Shown here in pieces: positions 9,282-18,787 of a stretch of 64,000 nucleotides of DNA. The stretch covers positions 41,412 to 105,411 of the forward strand of contig NZ_BSSU01000016.1 in assembly GCF_030161415.1 (NCBI RefSeq), written 5' to 3'. This DNA comes from Thalassotalea eurytherma (GTDB taxonomy: Bacteria; Pseudomonadota; Gammaproteobacteria; Enterobacterales; Alteromonadaceae). The notes beneath the pieces were generated by a model, which did no database searches, was not told where the DNA came from, and saw nothing but the letters and a program-made list of their open reading frames with translations. Position 1 is the first letter of the stretch; each line of letters begins with the position of its first letter. Position numbers and translations under genes: made by a program.

Positions 9282-9404
9282 ATGTCAGCCAATGACATTT
9301 TTAAACGCGCGACATTGCACTTAATAGACACTTATTTAGCTAATATTAAAGAGCACAATATCACTAAAGCATACTGTCTTTCGATAAAGGTCAAAAAAAG
9401 TTAA
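9282..9404 (+). CDS. Candidate 40-residue small ORF
   Basis: ATG at 9282 reads 40 codons of amphipathic, non-repetitive sequence (starting MSANDIFKRATLHLIDTYL) to TAA at 9402-9404, in the 265-bp gap between ybfF and the DUF2788 gene. No clear ribosome site and no recognised homologue. Confidence 0.2.
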   Translation: MSANDIFKRATLHLIDTYLANIKEHNITKAYCLSIKVKKS

Positions 9405-9497
9405 TTCGCCTAGAATTTAACAATATTTTTGCCTTGGATTGCTGTGATTAATTGCCCCTTGTGCTATAGTGCGCCGTGAATTTTTGAAGGTGGCGCT

Positions 9498-9719
9498 ATG
9501 TTAGCAGAATATTTAGAAGTTATTGAAGCTGTAGGCTTGAATTTATTTTTTGCTTTTATTTTTATTTTCATAGGGTTATCTATTCACGACGTAATGAAAA
9601 AAAACGACGTGCCTAAAATGGGCCAATATGTTGTGTATTTCGTATTGGTGCTAGGTTGCGCAGGTTTTATTGCGAAAGGTCTTATCCAGTTTTTCTGGGA
9701 AAGCCAAGGAATTGGTTAA
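9498..9719 (+). CDS. DUF2788 small membrane protein
   Basis: A 73-residue protein with two predicted transmembrane helices (about 15-33 and 45-65). It starts MLAEYLEVIEAVGLN, typical of the DUF2788 family that sits next to ybfE-fldA in Shewanella and Vibrio relatives. GAAGG lies 10 bases before the ATG. It is 7 bp upstream of ybfE and likely in one operon with it and fldA. Function unknown. Confidence 0.75.
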   Translation: MLAEYLEVIEAVGLNLFFAFIFIFIGLSIHDVMKKNDVPKMGQYVVYFVLVLGCAGFIAKGLIQFFWESQGIG

Positions 9720-9726
9720 GTAGTTC

Positions 9727-10008
9727 ATGGCAAAAGAAGTTTCAGACGTAACAACGATAGATTTGTTCTCAGAGGAAAAACGCCCAGGGCGACCTAGAAC
9801 AAATCCACACTCTCGTAGTGTGCAAGTTAAAATCAACAAGCGTAATCAAGTAAAGCGTGATAAGAAGCGTGGCTTGAAACGTGTTGAGTTTAAAATGCAC
9901 CAAAGTTTATTTGAAAAACTTGATGCAATGGCGCAAACACAAAATGTTAGTCGTGGCGAGTTGATCGAGTCAATTTTAGCTGATGTGTTAGAAAGTGACG
10001 AATGTTAA
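9727..10008 (+). CDS. ybfE: YbfE family protein (LexA-regulated in E. coli)
   Basis: A 93-residue basic protein with the conserved blocks TTIDLFSEEKRPGRPRTNP and INKRNQVKRDKKRGLKRVE, and a ribbon-helix-helix-like C-terminus (VSRGELIESILADVL), which suggests DNA binding. E. coli YbfE is LexA-repressed; I see no convincing CTGT-N8-ACAG box here. Upstream of fldA, as in E. coli. Confidence 0.85.
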   Translation: MAKEVSDVTTIDLFSEEKRPGRPRTNPHSRSVQVKINKRNQVKRDKKRGLKRVEFKMHQSLFEKLDAMAQTQNVSRGELIESILADVLESDEC

Positions 10009-10036
10009 TAATTTTATGAGTAAAAGGTAAAACTTA

Positions 10037-10564
10037 ATGGCAATTGTAGGTTTATTCTTTGGTAGCGATACAGGCAATACTGAAGCTGTAAGTAAAATGA
10101 TCCAGAAAAAACTAGGTAAAAAGCTAGTTGAAGTAAAGGATATCGCTAAGAGTACAAAAGAAGAAATCGCAGAATTCGATCTGATTATTTTAGGTATTCC
10201 AACGTGGTACTATGGTGAAAACCAATGTGATTGGGATGACTTTTTACCAGACTTAGAAGAAGTTGATTTCACTGACAAGTTAGTCGCTATTTTTGGTTTA
10301 GGTGATCAAGAAGATTATGCAGAGTACTTCTGTGATGCAATGCAACCATTACGCGATATTGCTGAATCAAAAGGAGCGATAATCGTAGGTAACTGGTCTA
10401 CAGAAGGTTATGAATTCGAAGCATCTAAAGCGTTAGTTGATGACAACACTTTCATTGGCTTATGTATTGACGAAGATCGTCAACCAGAACTTACTGAAGA
10501 ACGTGTAGACAAGTGGGTTACGCAAATCTACGACGAAATGTGTTTAGCAGAGTTAGCTGACTAA
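10037..10564 (+). CDS. fldA: Flavodoxin FldA
   Basis: FMN electron carrier (175 residues). The FMN phosphate loop GSDTGNTEAV is at residues 9-18, the isoalloxazine-stacking loops are PTWYYGENQCDWDD (about 56-70) and GLGDQEDYAEYFCDA (about 89-103). Genomic order ybfE-fldA-(DUF4442)-fur resembles E. coli ybfE-fldA-fur. Confidence 0.94.
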   Translation: MAIVGLFFGSDTGNTEAVSKMIQKKLGKKLVEVKDIAKSTKEEIAEFDLIILGIPTWYYGENQCDWDDFLPDLEEVDFTDKLVAIFGLGDQEDYAEYFCDAMQPLRDIAESKGAIIVGNWSTEGYEFEASKALVDDNTFIGLCIDEDRQPELTEERVDKWVTQIYDEMCLAELAD

Positions 10565-10577
10565 CCATTAAACGAAT

Positions 10578-10620
10578 AAAAAAAGGGGTCCGAGTATTTT
10601 TACTCTGACCCCTTTTTATT
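10578..10620. terminator. Bidirectional terminator between fldA and DUF4442 gene
   Basis: AAAAGGGGTC..GAGTA and TACTC..GACCCCTTTTT form a long stem flanked by A and T runs; it serves fldA on the plus strand and the DUF4442 gene on the minus strand. Confidence 0.8.
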
Positions 10621-10629
10621 TACCTAAAA

Positions 10630-11097
10630 TTATTTTCTTTGTTTCTTGCGTATATATAACGTACGCATAACCTTCGCAACAACATCGCCCGATTCATCTT
10701 TTATATAGACAGGGATCACAGGTAGATACTTTCCACCGTTGGCGGTCTGTTTTGCTATTTCATCTAGCAACTCATCAGTAATTATGAAGTCTGCATAAAC
10801 TTTACCACGCCCAGGCTTAATGAAATCGATATCGGCGTATTTATCCCAAATCACATATTCTTTTCCTAGCCGTGCCATTAGCATCATCATATAAAAAGGA
10901 TCGGTAAGCGAGAATAAGGCCCCGCCAAAGATACTACCTACACCATTTCTATTCCAAGCACTTAAACGCATTGATGCCCGTGCCTGTCTGAAATCGTCAG
11001 ACAACGAAATTAACTTGATTCGAGAAAAAAACATCGGTGGCCATAAGTTAATAAATAACTTAAATACCCATGCTTTAGAAAACATTATATTCATTGA
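10630..11097 (-). CDS. DUF4442 / hotdog-fold thioesterase-like protein
   Basis: A 155-residue protein similar to the DUF4442 (YiiD C-terminal, PaaI-like) hotdog group; the helix-containing stretch NGVGSIFGGALFSLTDPFY resembles the substrate-tunnel helix of these enzymes. The frame is open to a TTG at 11145, but the ATG at 11097 has GAAGGG 6 bases upstream and is preferred. Inserted between fldA and fur on the opposite strand. Acyl-CoA specificity cannot be read from sequence. Confidence 0.65.
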   Translation of the reverse strand, partial: SMNIMFSKAWVFKLFINLWPPMFFSRIKLISLSDDFRQARASMRLSAWNRNGVGSIFGGALFSLTDPFYMMMLMARLGKEYVIWDKYADIDFIKPGRGKVYADFIITDELLDEIAKQTANGGKYLPVIPVYIKDESGDVVAKVMRTLYIRKKQRK

Positions 11098-11228
11098 TAA
11101 ACCCTTCAACTCATCGTACCAGTCAATTATCCCAGAAATAGCCAATAAAAAGCAAAGATTAATAAAGAATTAACAATAAATATTACTTGAGTAATTAACT
11201 AAGGCTTTCATCATTGCCGATAAGTCTC

Positions 11229-11234
11229 TATAAT
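11229..11234 (+). promoter_or_regulatory. Probable fur -10 box
   Basis: TATAAT at 11229-11234, about 33 bp upstream of the fur ATG; the -35 17 bp upstream (TTTCAT) is weak. No obvious Fur box was recognised. Confidence 0.45.
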
Positions 11235-11266
11235 TTTCCCTAGAGTATTAATAACAAATAAAATCT

Positions 11267-11710
11267 ATGCCTGACCAAAATGAAGAACTAAAACGTGCTG
11301 GCCTGAAAATAACGTTACCACGAGTTAAAATTTTAGGTATTTTACAATGTCCTGATAATCAGCACATCAGTGCTGAAGATGTATATAAAATTCTTTTAGA
11401 GCAAAATGAAGAGATTGGCTTAGCAACAGTCTATCGCGTATTAAACCAATTTGATGATGCTGGTATTGTTACACGTCACCACTTTGAAGGTGGTAAATCT
11501 GTATTTGAATTATCACATAAGAAACATCACGACCATTTAGTATGTCTTAAGTGTGGTAAGGTTGTGGAGTTTGAAGATGACGTTATAGAAACTCGCCAAC
11601 TTGATATTGCGAAGTCTCACAACATTAAACTAACGAATCACAGTCTATACTTATACGGTGAATGCGAAGACGAAGATGCCTGTGAAGCATACCGCAAAAG
11701 CAATCTATAG
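11267..11710 (+). CDS. fur: Ferric uptake regulator Fur
   Basis: Iron-sensing repressor, 147 residues. N-terminal winged helix (LKITLPRVKILGILQ, then EIGLATVYRVLNQFDDAGIV) and C-terminal dimerisation domain with the metal-binding HHDHLVCLKCGKVVEFED segment, and a short Cys near the C-terminus (GECEDEDAC). Normal length. Confidence 0.95.
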   Translation: MPDQNEELKRAGLKITLPRVKILGILQCPDNQHISAEDVYKILLEQNEEIGLATVYRVLNQFDDAGIVTRHHFEGGKSVFELSHKKHHDHLVCLKCGKVVEFEDDVIETRQLDIAKSHNIKLTNHSLYLYGECEDEDACEAYRKSNL

Positions 11711-11722
11711 ATAAAAGTGATT

Positions 11723-11751
11723 AAAAAAAGGAGCGTTTAGCTCCTTTTTTA
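11723..11751. terminator. Bidirectional terminator between fur and glnS
   Basis: AAAAAAAGGAGC GTTTA GCTCCTTTTTTT: symmetric stem-loop with A/T tracts between the convergent fur and glnS genes. Confidence 0.8.
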
Positions 11752-11776
11752 TTGTTTGCTGTTTAGCTGACTCAAA

Positions 11777-13450
11777 TTATTTGCCTGCTATTTTAGCCCA
11801 TGTGTCACGTAAACCTACCGTACGATTAAATACAAGATGTTCTGATGTTGCATCTTTGTTATCAAGACAGAAATACCCTTGACGCTCAAATTGAAATGCT
11901 TGCTCAGGTTGAGCGTTTGCTAAATAAGGCTCTACTTTAGCCTTTGCTATCACAGTTAATGACTCAGGGTTCATCACGCTATGGAAGTCTTCAGCAGCTG
12001 CTGGATTTTCCACGTTAAATAAACGATCGTATAAGCGAACTTCTGCATCAATGCTTTGCGCTGCACTTACCCAATGAATAACACCTTTTGGTTTAGTACC
12101 GTCTTCTGGGTTTTTACCTAGTGTTTTGTCATCGTATGTGCAGTATACCGTAGTCACATTGCCATCAGCGTCCTTGTCACAACGGGTAGCTGTGACAACG
12201 TAAGCACCACGTAAACGAACAGCTTTATCAAGTACTAAACGTTTATATTTCTTATTTGCTTCTTCTCTAAAGTCTTCAGCTTCAATATAAAGCTCTTTAG
12301 AAAATGGCACAATACGTGAACCTTGGCTTTCATCACTTGGGTGATTTTTAACGGTTAGCTCTTCTACTTTAGCTTCGTCATAATTTTCGATCACAAGCTT
12401 AATTGGGTCTAAAACAGCCATTGCTCGCGGTGCATTATCGTTTAAGTCTTCGCGAATACATGCTTCTAATACACCCATCTCAACCGTATTATCCATTTTA
12501 GTCACGCCAATACGCTTAGCGAATTCACGAATTGAACCTGGGGTATAGCCGCGGCGTCTAAAACCAGCAATAGTTGGCATACGAGGATCATCCCAACCAT
12601 TAACAAGGTTTTCTTCAACTAACGCATTTAACTTTCGCTTACTCATGACTGTGTATTCAAGATTTAAGCGAGAAAACTCATACTGACGAGGTTGAGATTC
12701 AATTGAAATGTTATCAATGACCCAATCGTATAAACGACGGTTGTCTTGGAATTCCAAAGTACATAATGAGTGTGTTATGTTTTCAATCGCATCAGAAATA
12801 CAATGCGTAAAATCATACATTGGATAAATGCACCACTTATCACCTGTTTGGTGGTGATGAGCAAATTTAACGCGATAAATTACCGGGTCACGCATACACA
12901 TAAAGCTTGATGACATGTCGATCTTTGCTCGTAGTGAACACTCACCTTCTTTAAATTCACCTTTACGCATTTTTTCAAATAAGACGAGGTTTTCTTCAAC
13001 CGATGTATCACGATACGGGCTATTTTTACCCGGTTGCTTCAACGTGCCACGATACTCGCGCATTTCTTCGCCGTTAAGGAAACAGACATAGGCTAAACCC
13101 TTCTCAATTAACTCGACAGCATAACCATGAAGTTGATCAAAATAGTCAGATGAATAATGAATATCGCCAGCCCACTCAAAACCAAGCCATTTTACGTCTT
13201 CTTGAATTGAGTTTACGTAATCGATGTCTTCTTTTTCAGGGTTTGTGTCGTCAAAACGTAAGTTACATAAACCTTGGTAATCTTGAGCAATCCCAAAATT
13301 TAAGCAAATTGATTTAGCATGACCAATGTGCAAAAAGCCATTAGGCTCAGGTGGGAATCTCGTCTGTACTCCCGTATGTTTGCCGCTTGCTAGATCTGCA
13401 TCAATGATTTGACGAATAAAATTTGTTGGACGGTTTTCAGCTTCCGACAT
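11777..13450 (-). CDS. glnS: Glutaminyl-tRNA synthetase
   Basis: Class I aminoacyl-tRNA synthetase charging tRNA-Gln (557 residues; E. coli 554). The HIGH motif ([15 protein letters not shown], about 41) is preceded by RFPPEPNG, and the KMSKS equivalent is [11 protein letters not shown] (about 268). C-terminal anticodon-binding beta barrels are complete. Monocistronic, convergent with fur, divergent from the PhoD-like gene. Confidence 0.96.
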   Translation of the reverse strand: MSEAENRPTNFIRQIIDADLASGKHTGVQTRFPPEPNGFLHIGHAKSICLNFGIAQDYQGLCNLRFDDTNPEKEDIDYVNSIQEDVKWLGFEWAGDIHYSSDYFDQLHGYAVELIEKGLAYVCFLNGEEMREYRGTLKQPGKNSPYRDTSVEENLVLFEKMRKGEFKEGECSLRAKIDMSSSFMCMRDPVIYRVKFAHHHQTGDKWCIYPMYDFTHCISDAIENITHSLCTLEFQDNRRLYDWVIDNISIESQPRQYEFSRLNLEYTVMSKRKLNALVEENLVNGWDDPRMPTIAGFRRRGYTPGSIREFAKRIGVTKMDNTVEMGVLEACIREDLNDNAPRAMAVLDPIKLVIENYDEAKVEELTVKNHPSDESQGSRIVPFSKELYIEAEDFREEANKKYKRLVLDKAVRLRGAYVVTATRCDKDADGNVTTVYCTYDDKTLGKNPEDGTKPKGVIHWVSAAQSIDAEVRLYDRLFNVENPAAAEDFHSVMNPESLTVIAKAKVEPYLANAQPEQAFQFERQGYFCLDNKDATSEHLVFNRTVGLRDTWAKIAGK

Positions 13451-13636
13451 CCACGCAACCTCAAAAAAGATAATTAGAATTTGAATAATCCGACATTATA
13501 GCAATACTTGGCCTAGTGATATAGTCATTAGAATTGATATTTATGTTTAATATTTTGCTAATATGAGTGAGTTAATGTCATGATAAAACACATCAACTCA
13601 CCTTGTTTATTTTCCTGTTTTTGTAAAAGGACTTTC

Positions 13637-14674
13637 ATGTTTAAGAATCTTGCACTTAGTGTTTTGCTAATGTCGTTTTCACTGCAAGCCGCACCGATAG
13701 AAAAAATCTATTTCGGCTCTTGTGCCAAACAACACAAACCCATGCCTATATTTGATGCCATTAATGCTGATAAACCCGACGTATTTGTTTTTCTTGGTGA
13801 CAATATTTACAGCTCTTATTTTGATATTTCAGAAATGGCTGAACAATATAAAAAGCTTGCTCACAATAAAGGCTTTCAACAACTAAAAAGTCAAAGTGAT
13901 TTAGTCGCAATCTGGGATGATCACGATTATGGTAAGGGCGATGGCGGAAAAGAGTTCAAACACAAAGAGCAAAGCCGTCAAATCATGTTAGATTTTTGGC
14001 AAGAGCCAAAACACTCAGTTCGTTATACTCAAGAGGGGATTTATACATCTTACTTATACGGTGAAGGCGCTCATACCATTCGTGTCATCTTGCCCGACCT
14101 TAGATGGAACCGCGACAGTTTACATCGAGTAGATGACGATACAAGAGCAAAAGAACGAACACCTAAATTTATGGGCCCTTATTTACCGTCGCCTGATAAA
14201 AGTGATCAATTGCTAGGTGAGCAACAGTGGCAATGGCTAGAAGCTGAACTTAAAAAGCCTGCTGCCATTAAAGTGATAGGTTCAGGAATACAGTTACTTA
14301 ATAAGTTTTCTGGTTGGGAGACTTGGGCAAACTTTCCACATGAGCGAAAACGCCTGCTCGACTTTATTACTAACGAAAAAATTGACGGAGTATTATTTAT
14401 CTCCGGCGATACACACTTTGGTGACGTATCGAGAATCACCGATAATACACCTTATCCTTTTTGGGAAATAACTAGTTCAGGCCTAAGTGAAAAATGGAAA
14501 GAAGTTAGCCCGAATAAACACCGTATTGCAAAAGGTGTTAATGAAGTAAATTATGGTTTTATTGAGGTAGACTGGCAGCAAGCTGACCCAATTATAGAGA
14601 TGGGCTTAAAAGGCAAGGAAGGTAATGTCATTCATCAATTTCAACTTACGCTTTCAGAAATTAGTAACAAATAA
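13637..14674 (+). CDS. PhoD-like metallophosphatase, exported
   Basis: The mature part resembles the alkaline phosphatase D/phosphodiesterase metallophosphatase group: FGSCAKQHKPMP, VFLGDNIY, IWDDHDYGKGDGG and SGDTHFGD supply likely metal and phosphate ligands. The frame is open from 13580, but ATG 13637 has AAAAGGA before it and begins a clean signal peptide (MFKNLALSVLLMSFSLQAA), so 345 residues are preferred. Substrate unknown; periplasmic or secreted location predicted. Confidence 0.8.
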   Translation: MFKNLALSVLLMSFSLQAAPIEKIYFGSCAKQHKPMPIFDAINADKPDVFVFLGDNIYSSYFDISEMAEQYKKLAHNKGFQQLKSQSDLVAIWDDHDYGKGDGGKEFKHKEQSRQIMLDFWQEPKHSVRYTQEGIYTSYLYGEGAHTIRVILPDLRWNRDSLHRVDDDTRAKERTPKFMGPYLPSPDKSDQLLGEQQWQWLEAELKKPAAIKVIGSGIQLLNKFSGWETWANFPHERKRLLDFITNEKIDGVLFISGDTHFGDVSRITDNTPYPFWEITSSGLSEKWKEVSPNKHRIAKGVNEVNYGFIEVDWQQADPIIEMGLKGKEGNVIHQFQLTLSEISNK

Positions 14675-14701
14675 CTTGTGCTACGCTCTTACAATCAACA
14701 T

Positions 14702-15439
14702 TTAACGAGAACGTAATACTTTTTTTATCACTTTTTTTTCAGCGTCACTTATCATTGTTGGCAGTTCACCACTTTTTGCTAACCGTTGAATTTCAGCATC
14801 GACTTTAGGCACTAAATGAGCATGTGTTTTATGGACGTAGTGATATAAAGGCAATTTTGCTAACGGCTTACCGGTTGCGACGATATTACTAAAACCATAG
14901 CGAGCTCGCATCAACTCACCATCTAATGTATTGGTTAACGCAATATCAACGCGGCGATTACTTAATAACGTGAACATTCGTTTAGTGCTATTCACTTCGT
15001 ATATTCTCGACATCCCCTTAGTGATGTTATCGGTATGTTTTACGCCACGAACCTTTGTTAGCTCATAGCCTGATAAATCTGACTTATCTTCTATTGTGAT
15101 GCGCCGCCCCTTTAAAATAAAAGGCATGGTTTCTAAGTAATAGTATGGCGTAGGAACTCTGACTGTATTTTGGTTTTCATCACCATAAGTCCATATACGC
15201 ATAATCTCCCCGGCTTTTGTTCCAGCGTTAGCGTGTTGCTGTGCTCTTGGAGCAGGCAATGGCTCTATGGATATATCAATACCGATATTTTTATAAATTT
15301 GAGGAAGTACGTGACGACCAACTTCTTGCTCAATCAAAAACTCAATAGAGGCAAAATCATAGTCATTAGAAAAAACAGAGGAAGAAAAAAGAAAAGCAAT
15401 ACATAACAAAAAACCACTACTACTATGTAACCACGTCAT
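14702..15439 (-). CDS. Family 3 solute-binding-like periplasmic protein
   Basis: A 245-residue protein with an N-terminal signal peptide (about 1-24) and an SBP_bac_3-like fold: early LPAPRAQQHANAG, a middle KLTKVRG-like segment, and NRRVDIALTNTLDGELM near 160. There is no neighbouring permease or ATPase, as is usual for the many orphan proteins of this type in Alteromonadales; ligand and partner unknown. It lies alone on the minus strand. Confidence 0.65.
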   Translation of the reverse strand: MTWLHSSSGFLLCIAFLFSSSVFSNDYDFASIEFLIEQEVGRHVLPQIYKNIGIDISIEPLPAPRAQQHANAGTKAGEIMRIWTYGDENQNTVRVPTPYYYLETMPFILKGRRITIEDKSDLSGYELTKVRGVKHTDNITKGMSRIYEVNSTKRMFTLLSNRRVDIALTNTLDGELMRARYGFSNIVATGKPLAKLPLYHYVHKTHAHLVPKVDAEIQRLAKSGELPTMISDAEKKVIKKVLRSR

Positions 15440-15540
15440 ATCATACTCATAATTAAGACATTACCTTTAACTATAGCATAACTTCAATATTTAGCTGTAT
15501 ATTGACAACAGTAGTGAATATCAGGTTTTAAATAAAATAA

Positions 15541-15561
15541 TCGTGAGTCCAGGACTCACGA
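15541..15561 (-). terminator. Inverted repeat after DUF2999 gene, likely terminator
   Basis: TCGTGAGTCC / GGACTCACGA, perfect 10-bp arms around one base, followed on the minus strand by a T-rich tail (ATTATTTTATTT). Confidence 0.55.
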
Positions 15562-15570
15562 CTAAAAAAC

Positions 15571-15834
15571 TTATTTTTGATTACTTTCATCAAGTTGAGC
15601 TTTTGCTTTTTCTACAGCTTCCATATCTAGACCAAGCTCAACAACTGCTTCTTTGATTAATGCAGGGTTTGTCATTACTTGCATCATCACTGGCTGCAGT
15701 TCTTCTTGTGGAATACCTAAACTACCAATAGTGGCCATTGCCATGATTGGGTTTTGCGTTAATTCAGTAAAAATAGCAGAGATTTGCTCGTTAGATATGT
15801 TGTTATCTTTTAATACTTTAATAATTGGGTTCAT
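15571..15834 (-). CDS. DUF2999 family protein
   Basis: An 87-residue cytoplasmic protein starting MNPIIKVLKDNNISNEQI, resembling the DUF2999 family of Vibrio, Shewanella and relatives. ATG 15834 has AAAAGAG upstream and matches the family start better than the ATG at 15852. Mostly helical, function unknown. Confidence 0.65.
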   Translation of the reverse strand: MNPIIKVLKDNNISNEQISAIFTELTQNPIMAMATIGSLGIPQEELQPVMMQVMTNPALIKEAVVELGLDMEAVEKAKAQLDESNQK

Positions 15835-15852
15835 AGTGACTCTTTTGTTCAT

Positions 15853-16226
15853 TTATTCATTGTGATAATTATAAATGAACATAACCTTCGCAATACAGTG
15901 CTTTCGTTAATCTTTTCTATTTGTTTCATAAAAGGCAGCAGTGTTAATCAATGTGTCAATAACACAACGATGACACAACTCTTCCTGATTAATGCCGTTG
16001 TCCTATTTTATTTAATAACGATTAATCATTTAGTTATCTAACAAGCCTTTAGAAAAAGGTATGTGTCAAATAACAATGTTTGATTACACCTAGACACACA
16101 AATACATAATGTATTGGTTCATGATTAGGCTAACAAAGGATTGTTCAATGCCCGCATCGCTTTATTGCTGTAGTTGATTGCAGGAGAGATTACCAATAGG
16201 ACGTTTACCACCAGAAGGAATTAATT
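15853..16226. other. Intergenic region between divergent DUF2999 and DUF3718-like genes
   Basis: About 370 bp without a convincing gene. It contains several scattered GTGTCAAT/TGACACA-type words (near 15951, 15970 and 16064), which could be regulator half-sites, and the upstream region of the exported 129-residue protein. Confidence 0.4.
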
Positions 16227-16616
16227 ATGTCTAAAGTAACCAATTATACGGCAATTATCGCTTCATTAATTTTTGTTAGCACTACAGTTAGCGCTGGAAA
16301 TATTAAATTTGTTGCCACAGATCAAACTCCTGAAACCCATATATGTTTAAATGCAGTGACCAATAATCTCGCCTCGTTAAAAACGCAGATCAGACGCTAT
16401 AGTGATTATGGCTCAAGCCATACGATAAATTCACTACGTTGCAATGATCTGTCATTAGCGAAGTTTGCTTACATTTACCAAGCACAAGATACCTATAAGT
16501 ACTTAAATAGAAGAACCTATAGAGAAAGTCGTGTTTATCCTAACATTACAATAAACGATTTAGTTGCACGTAATAGCCAAGATGAAAAGGTAATCTATGT
16601 AGCATCAAGCCGTTAA
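16227..16616 (+). CDS. DUF3718-like exported protein
   Basis: 129 residues with a signal peptide (cleavage likely after VSA at about 22). Two cysteines (THICLNAVTNN and SLRCNDLSLAKFA) are placed as in DUF3718-type periplasmic proteins. AGAAGGAATTAATT gives a good ribosome site before the ATG. Function unknown. Confidence 0.6.
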   Translation: MSKVTNYTAIIASLIFVSTTVSAGNIKFVATDQTPETHICLNAVTNNLASLKTQIRRYSDYGSSHTINSLRCNDLSLAKFAYIYQAQDTYKYLNRRTYRESRVYPNITINDLVARNSQDEKVIYVASSR

Positions 16617-16724
16617 CTATTGGCGTAGGAAAATATGAGAGAAGGTTTTAGGAAAGTTGAAGTAGGTTAAAAGTTAACACAGAAGCCCCATATCAATACT
16701 ATATGTGGCTTTCTAGTGTGGATG

Positions 16725-17027
16725 TTATTTACGCGCGGCTAATAACAAATCAGTTTTAGTTTCAATTGATTTAACCTGAATGAGGTTTTGCGCTGGAAAG
16801 TAAGTCACAGTTGAATACGCATCACCTTTTTGTAAAATTTGCTTACGAGCTAATTTATCAAAAAAATCAGTAGATTCCGTATGCTTTTCAATGGTTGACA
16901 CCATACAGTCTTCTTTCACTGATATAGTTTTATCATCCATACATTGCCAAATTTCAGATTTATCAGCTGCATTGGCTACTTGGCTAAAACTTAAAATGGT
17001 AACCGCTGCAAGTATAGTTTTATACAT
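16725..17027 (-). CDS. Small exported protein of unknown function
   Basis: 100 residues with a signal peptide (MYKTILAAVTILSFSQVANA) and two cysteines in the mature protein (WQCMDDK, KEDCMV). Not recognised. The gene stands alone; a weak stem-loop (16686-16714) follows it. Confidence 0.5.
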   Translation of the reverse strand: MYKTILAAVTILSFSQVANAADKSEIWQCMDDKTISVKEDCMVSTIEKHTESTDFFDKLARKQILQKGDAYSTVTYFPAQNLIQVKSIETKTDLLLAARK

Positions 17028-17130
17028 GTTTATCCCCTTTAAGTAACGACAGGATAAATAATAGCAAACAAGCCTACAGAACCCCTAGCATATTTTTATG
17101 ACAAGTTTATGACAGCAAATAAAATAATGT

Positions 17131-17658
17131 TTAAAAAAGCAACGTTTCTTGTTGTTCAAATGGATTAACCAAATTAGAGCCTACAGCGACAGGTACAATA
17201 CATTTTAAACGCTTTGCTTGCTCACATAACAAGGAAGCTTGCTGAGCATCAACATCGACCATGACAAGATGATTTGTATCGGTTAACAGCTTCTTCAAGG
17301 GCGAGAACTTGTAATTAACCTTATGTAAACCGATCAAACCAGCCTCCCAAGTGACAAAGCCTGTCAGAAAGATAGAACCAATGATAGATAGCAATACGAC
17401 ATTAGGTACTTGGAAGACAATTAACAGCGCGGTTAAAACTGCCGATAAAATAAGACCGACAAAAAGTCCTCTTAGCAAGTAATGTACAAGATCAGTTTTA
17501 AAAATAGATAATACGGGTGTTAGCGCGTAATGCTGTGCCTGGGTGTCAGAAATACCGTAAACATGAATATGTTGTTTTTCGACACCGGAATGAACAAGCT
17601 TTTGTTCAAATTGTGCAGTGTTATCAATGTCATTTGATAGATAGTAATACCGTTTCAT
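17131..17658 (-). CDS. Two-TM membrane protein of unknown function
   Basis: 175 residues. A soluble N-terminal part (about 1-55, starting MKRYYYLSNDID), two transmembrane helices (about 60-82 and 86-108), then a soluble C-terminal part. The layout resembles bacterial DUF1269/general stress protein 17M-like proteins with a ferredoxin-like N-terminus. No reaction can be assigned. Confidence 0.5.
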   Translation of the reverse strand: MKRYYYLSNDIDNTAQFEQKLVHSGVEKQHIHVYGISDTQAQHYALTPVLSIFKTDLVHYLLRGLFVGLILSAVLTALLIVFQVPNVVLLSIIGSIFLTGFVTWEAGLIGLHKVNYKFSPLKKLLTDTNHLVMVDVDAQQASLLCEQAKRLKCIVPVAVGSNLVNPFEQQETLLF

Positions 17659-17814
17659 TGTTTTACCCTCTGTAAGTAGACACTATACAATACGTCTAAA
17701 ACGCTTGAACGATCACAAAATCGATTGATTAGTTAACAAGCACATAAAAGGCAATGTTAAAAAGCTTGAATTTCAACTATACTGCGCACCAATACCCCTT
17801 CGAGAAAAACCGTT

Positions 17815-18276
17815 TTGACTGATAACAACCTTTATTTAAATAACCCGCTACACGGCACCAGTTTAGCAACCGTGTTAAATGAACTAGTTGACCAATACGG
17901 CTTTGCATTGCTGTATGCTTATTTAAACATTAATTGTTTCAACAAGAACCCAAGCATCGCGGCAAGTATGAAGTTTTTGAAGAAAACGCAATGGGCGCGA
18001 GAAAAGGTAGAGTCATTTTATCTATATCAATATAAAAGCCTACCTCGAGCAAGCGACAGCGAATTTGAAAAACCGCCTCGTGAACGCATAATCCCTGAAG
18101 GAATTACACCAAAAGAGCCGGCAGAATTGAGCTTTGAAGACGCACAAATCCTAAAGGAAAAGCGAGAGAAAAAGGCCCGTTTGAGAGATAACAATCGCTC
18201 TGCAGCACCTAAAAAACATAAAGCTAAGCCGGCAAATAATATTGACGGTAAAATAGATCCATGGGCAAATTGTTAA
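17815..18276 (+). CDS. VF530-type DNA-binding protein with basic tail
   Basis: The N-terminal 75 residues (NNPLHGTSLATVLNELVDQYG ... FLKKTQWAREKVE) match the VF530/DUF2132 family, small helical proteins with double-stranded DNA binding reported for the Vibrio member. A lysine/arginine-rich extension of about 70 residues follows, unusual for the family. Start is TTG at 17815; no ATG is available upstream. Confidence 0.75.
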   Translation: MTDNNLYLNNPLHGTSLATVLNELVDQYGFALLYAYLNINCFNKNPSIAASMKFLKKTQWAREKVESFYLYQYKSLPRASDSEFEKPPRERIIPEGITPKEPAELSFEDAQILKEKREKKARLRDNNRSAAPKKHKAKPANNIDGKIDPWANC

Positions 18277-18379
18277 CGGCTTATTCAATGCAGATAAATT
18301 ACAAAGTTTGTCTTGTATATATGTTAAAGTACGCCCCTATCTGAGTTCATACTCCCTGCCCCAAAACTAAGGCACCACC

Positions 18380-18682
18380 ATGAAGAAAACCTTTTCATTA
18401 CATCATGAAAAAATTAAACAACCACGTCTTGTTGATGCAATTAAGCACGAAGTGAAAAAGTACTTGCGTAGAGAACGTAATAAGCAATTACCTAAAGGTG
18501 CTGATTATTGGGACTTCGATTGTAAATATGGTTCAGCGAAAGACTATGCTGAAGTGATTCATGTTTCACAAATCAATAAATCAATTGATGATGCAGTAAC
18601 TAAAGGCTTAGACAGTTTTTACCTAGAAATACTAGCCAAAACAGGACATAGAACACCTAAAATTTTGGGCGAAGACGAATAA
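18380..18682 (+). CDS. DUF6172 family protein
   Basis: 100-residue protein with the family blocks MKKTFSLHHE, DAIKHEVKKYLRRERNKQLP, YWDFDCKYG and FYLEILAKTGHRT. Function unknown. A strong terminator follows at 18722-18748. Confidence 0.7.
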   Translation: MKKTFSLHHEKIKQPRLVDAIKHEVKKYLRRERNKQLPKGADYWDFDCKYGSAKDYAEVIHVSQINKSIDDAVTKGLDSFYLEILAKTGHRTPKILGEDE

Positions 18683-18721
18683 TTATTGAGTCACTACCCG
18701 TAACTTAATAACATTTGTTAT

Positions 18722-18748
18722 AAAAAAACCGCCTACGGCGGTTTTTTT
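18722..18748. terminator. Bidirectional terminator
   Basis: AAAAAAACCGCC TAC GGCGGTTTTTTT: strong symmetric stem-loop between the DUF6172 gene and the convergent small minus-strand gene. Confidence 0.85.
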
Positions 18749-18787
18749 AGTTTTTGTTTAATTCTGTTTTTACGATTAAATTCACGT

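Noticed and set aside
9420..9497. LexA box before the DUF2788-ybfE operon
   Set aside because: No CTGT-N8-ACAG match with acceptable conservation.
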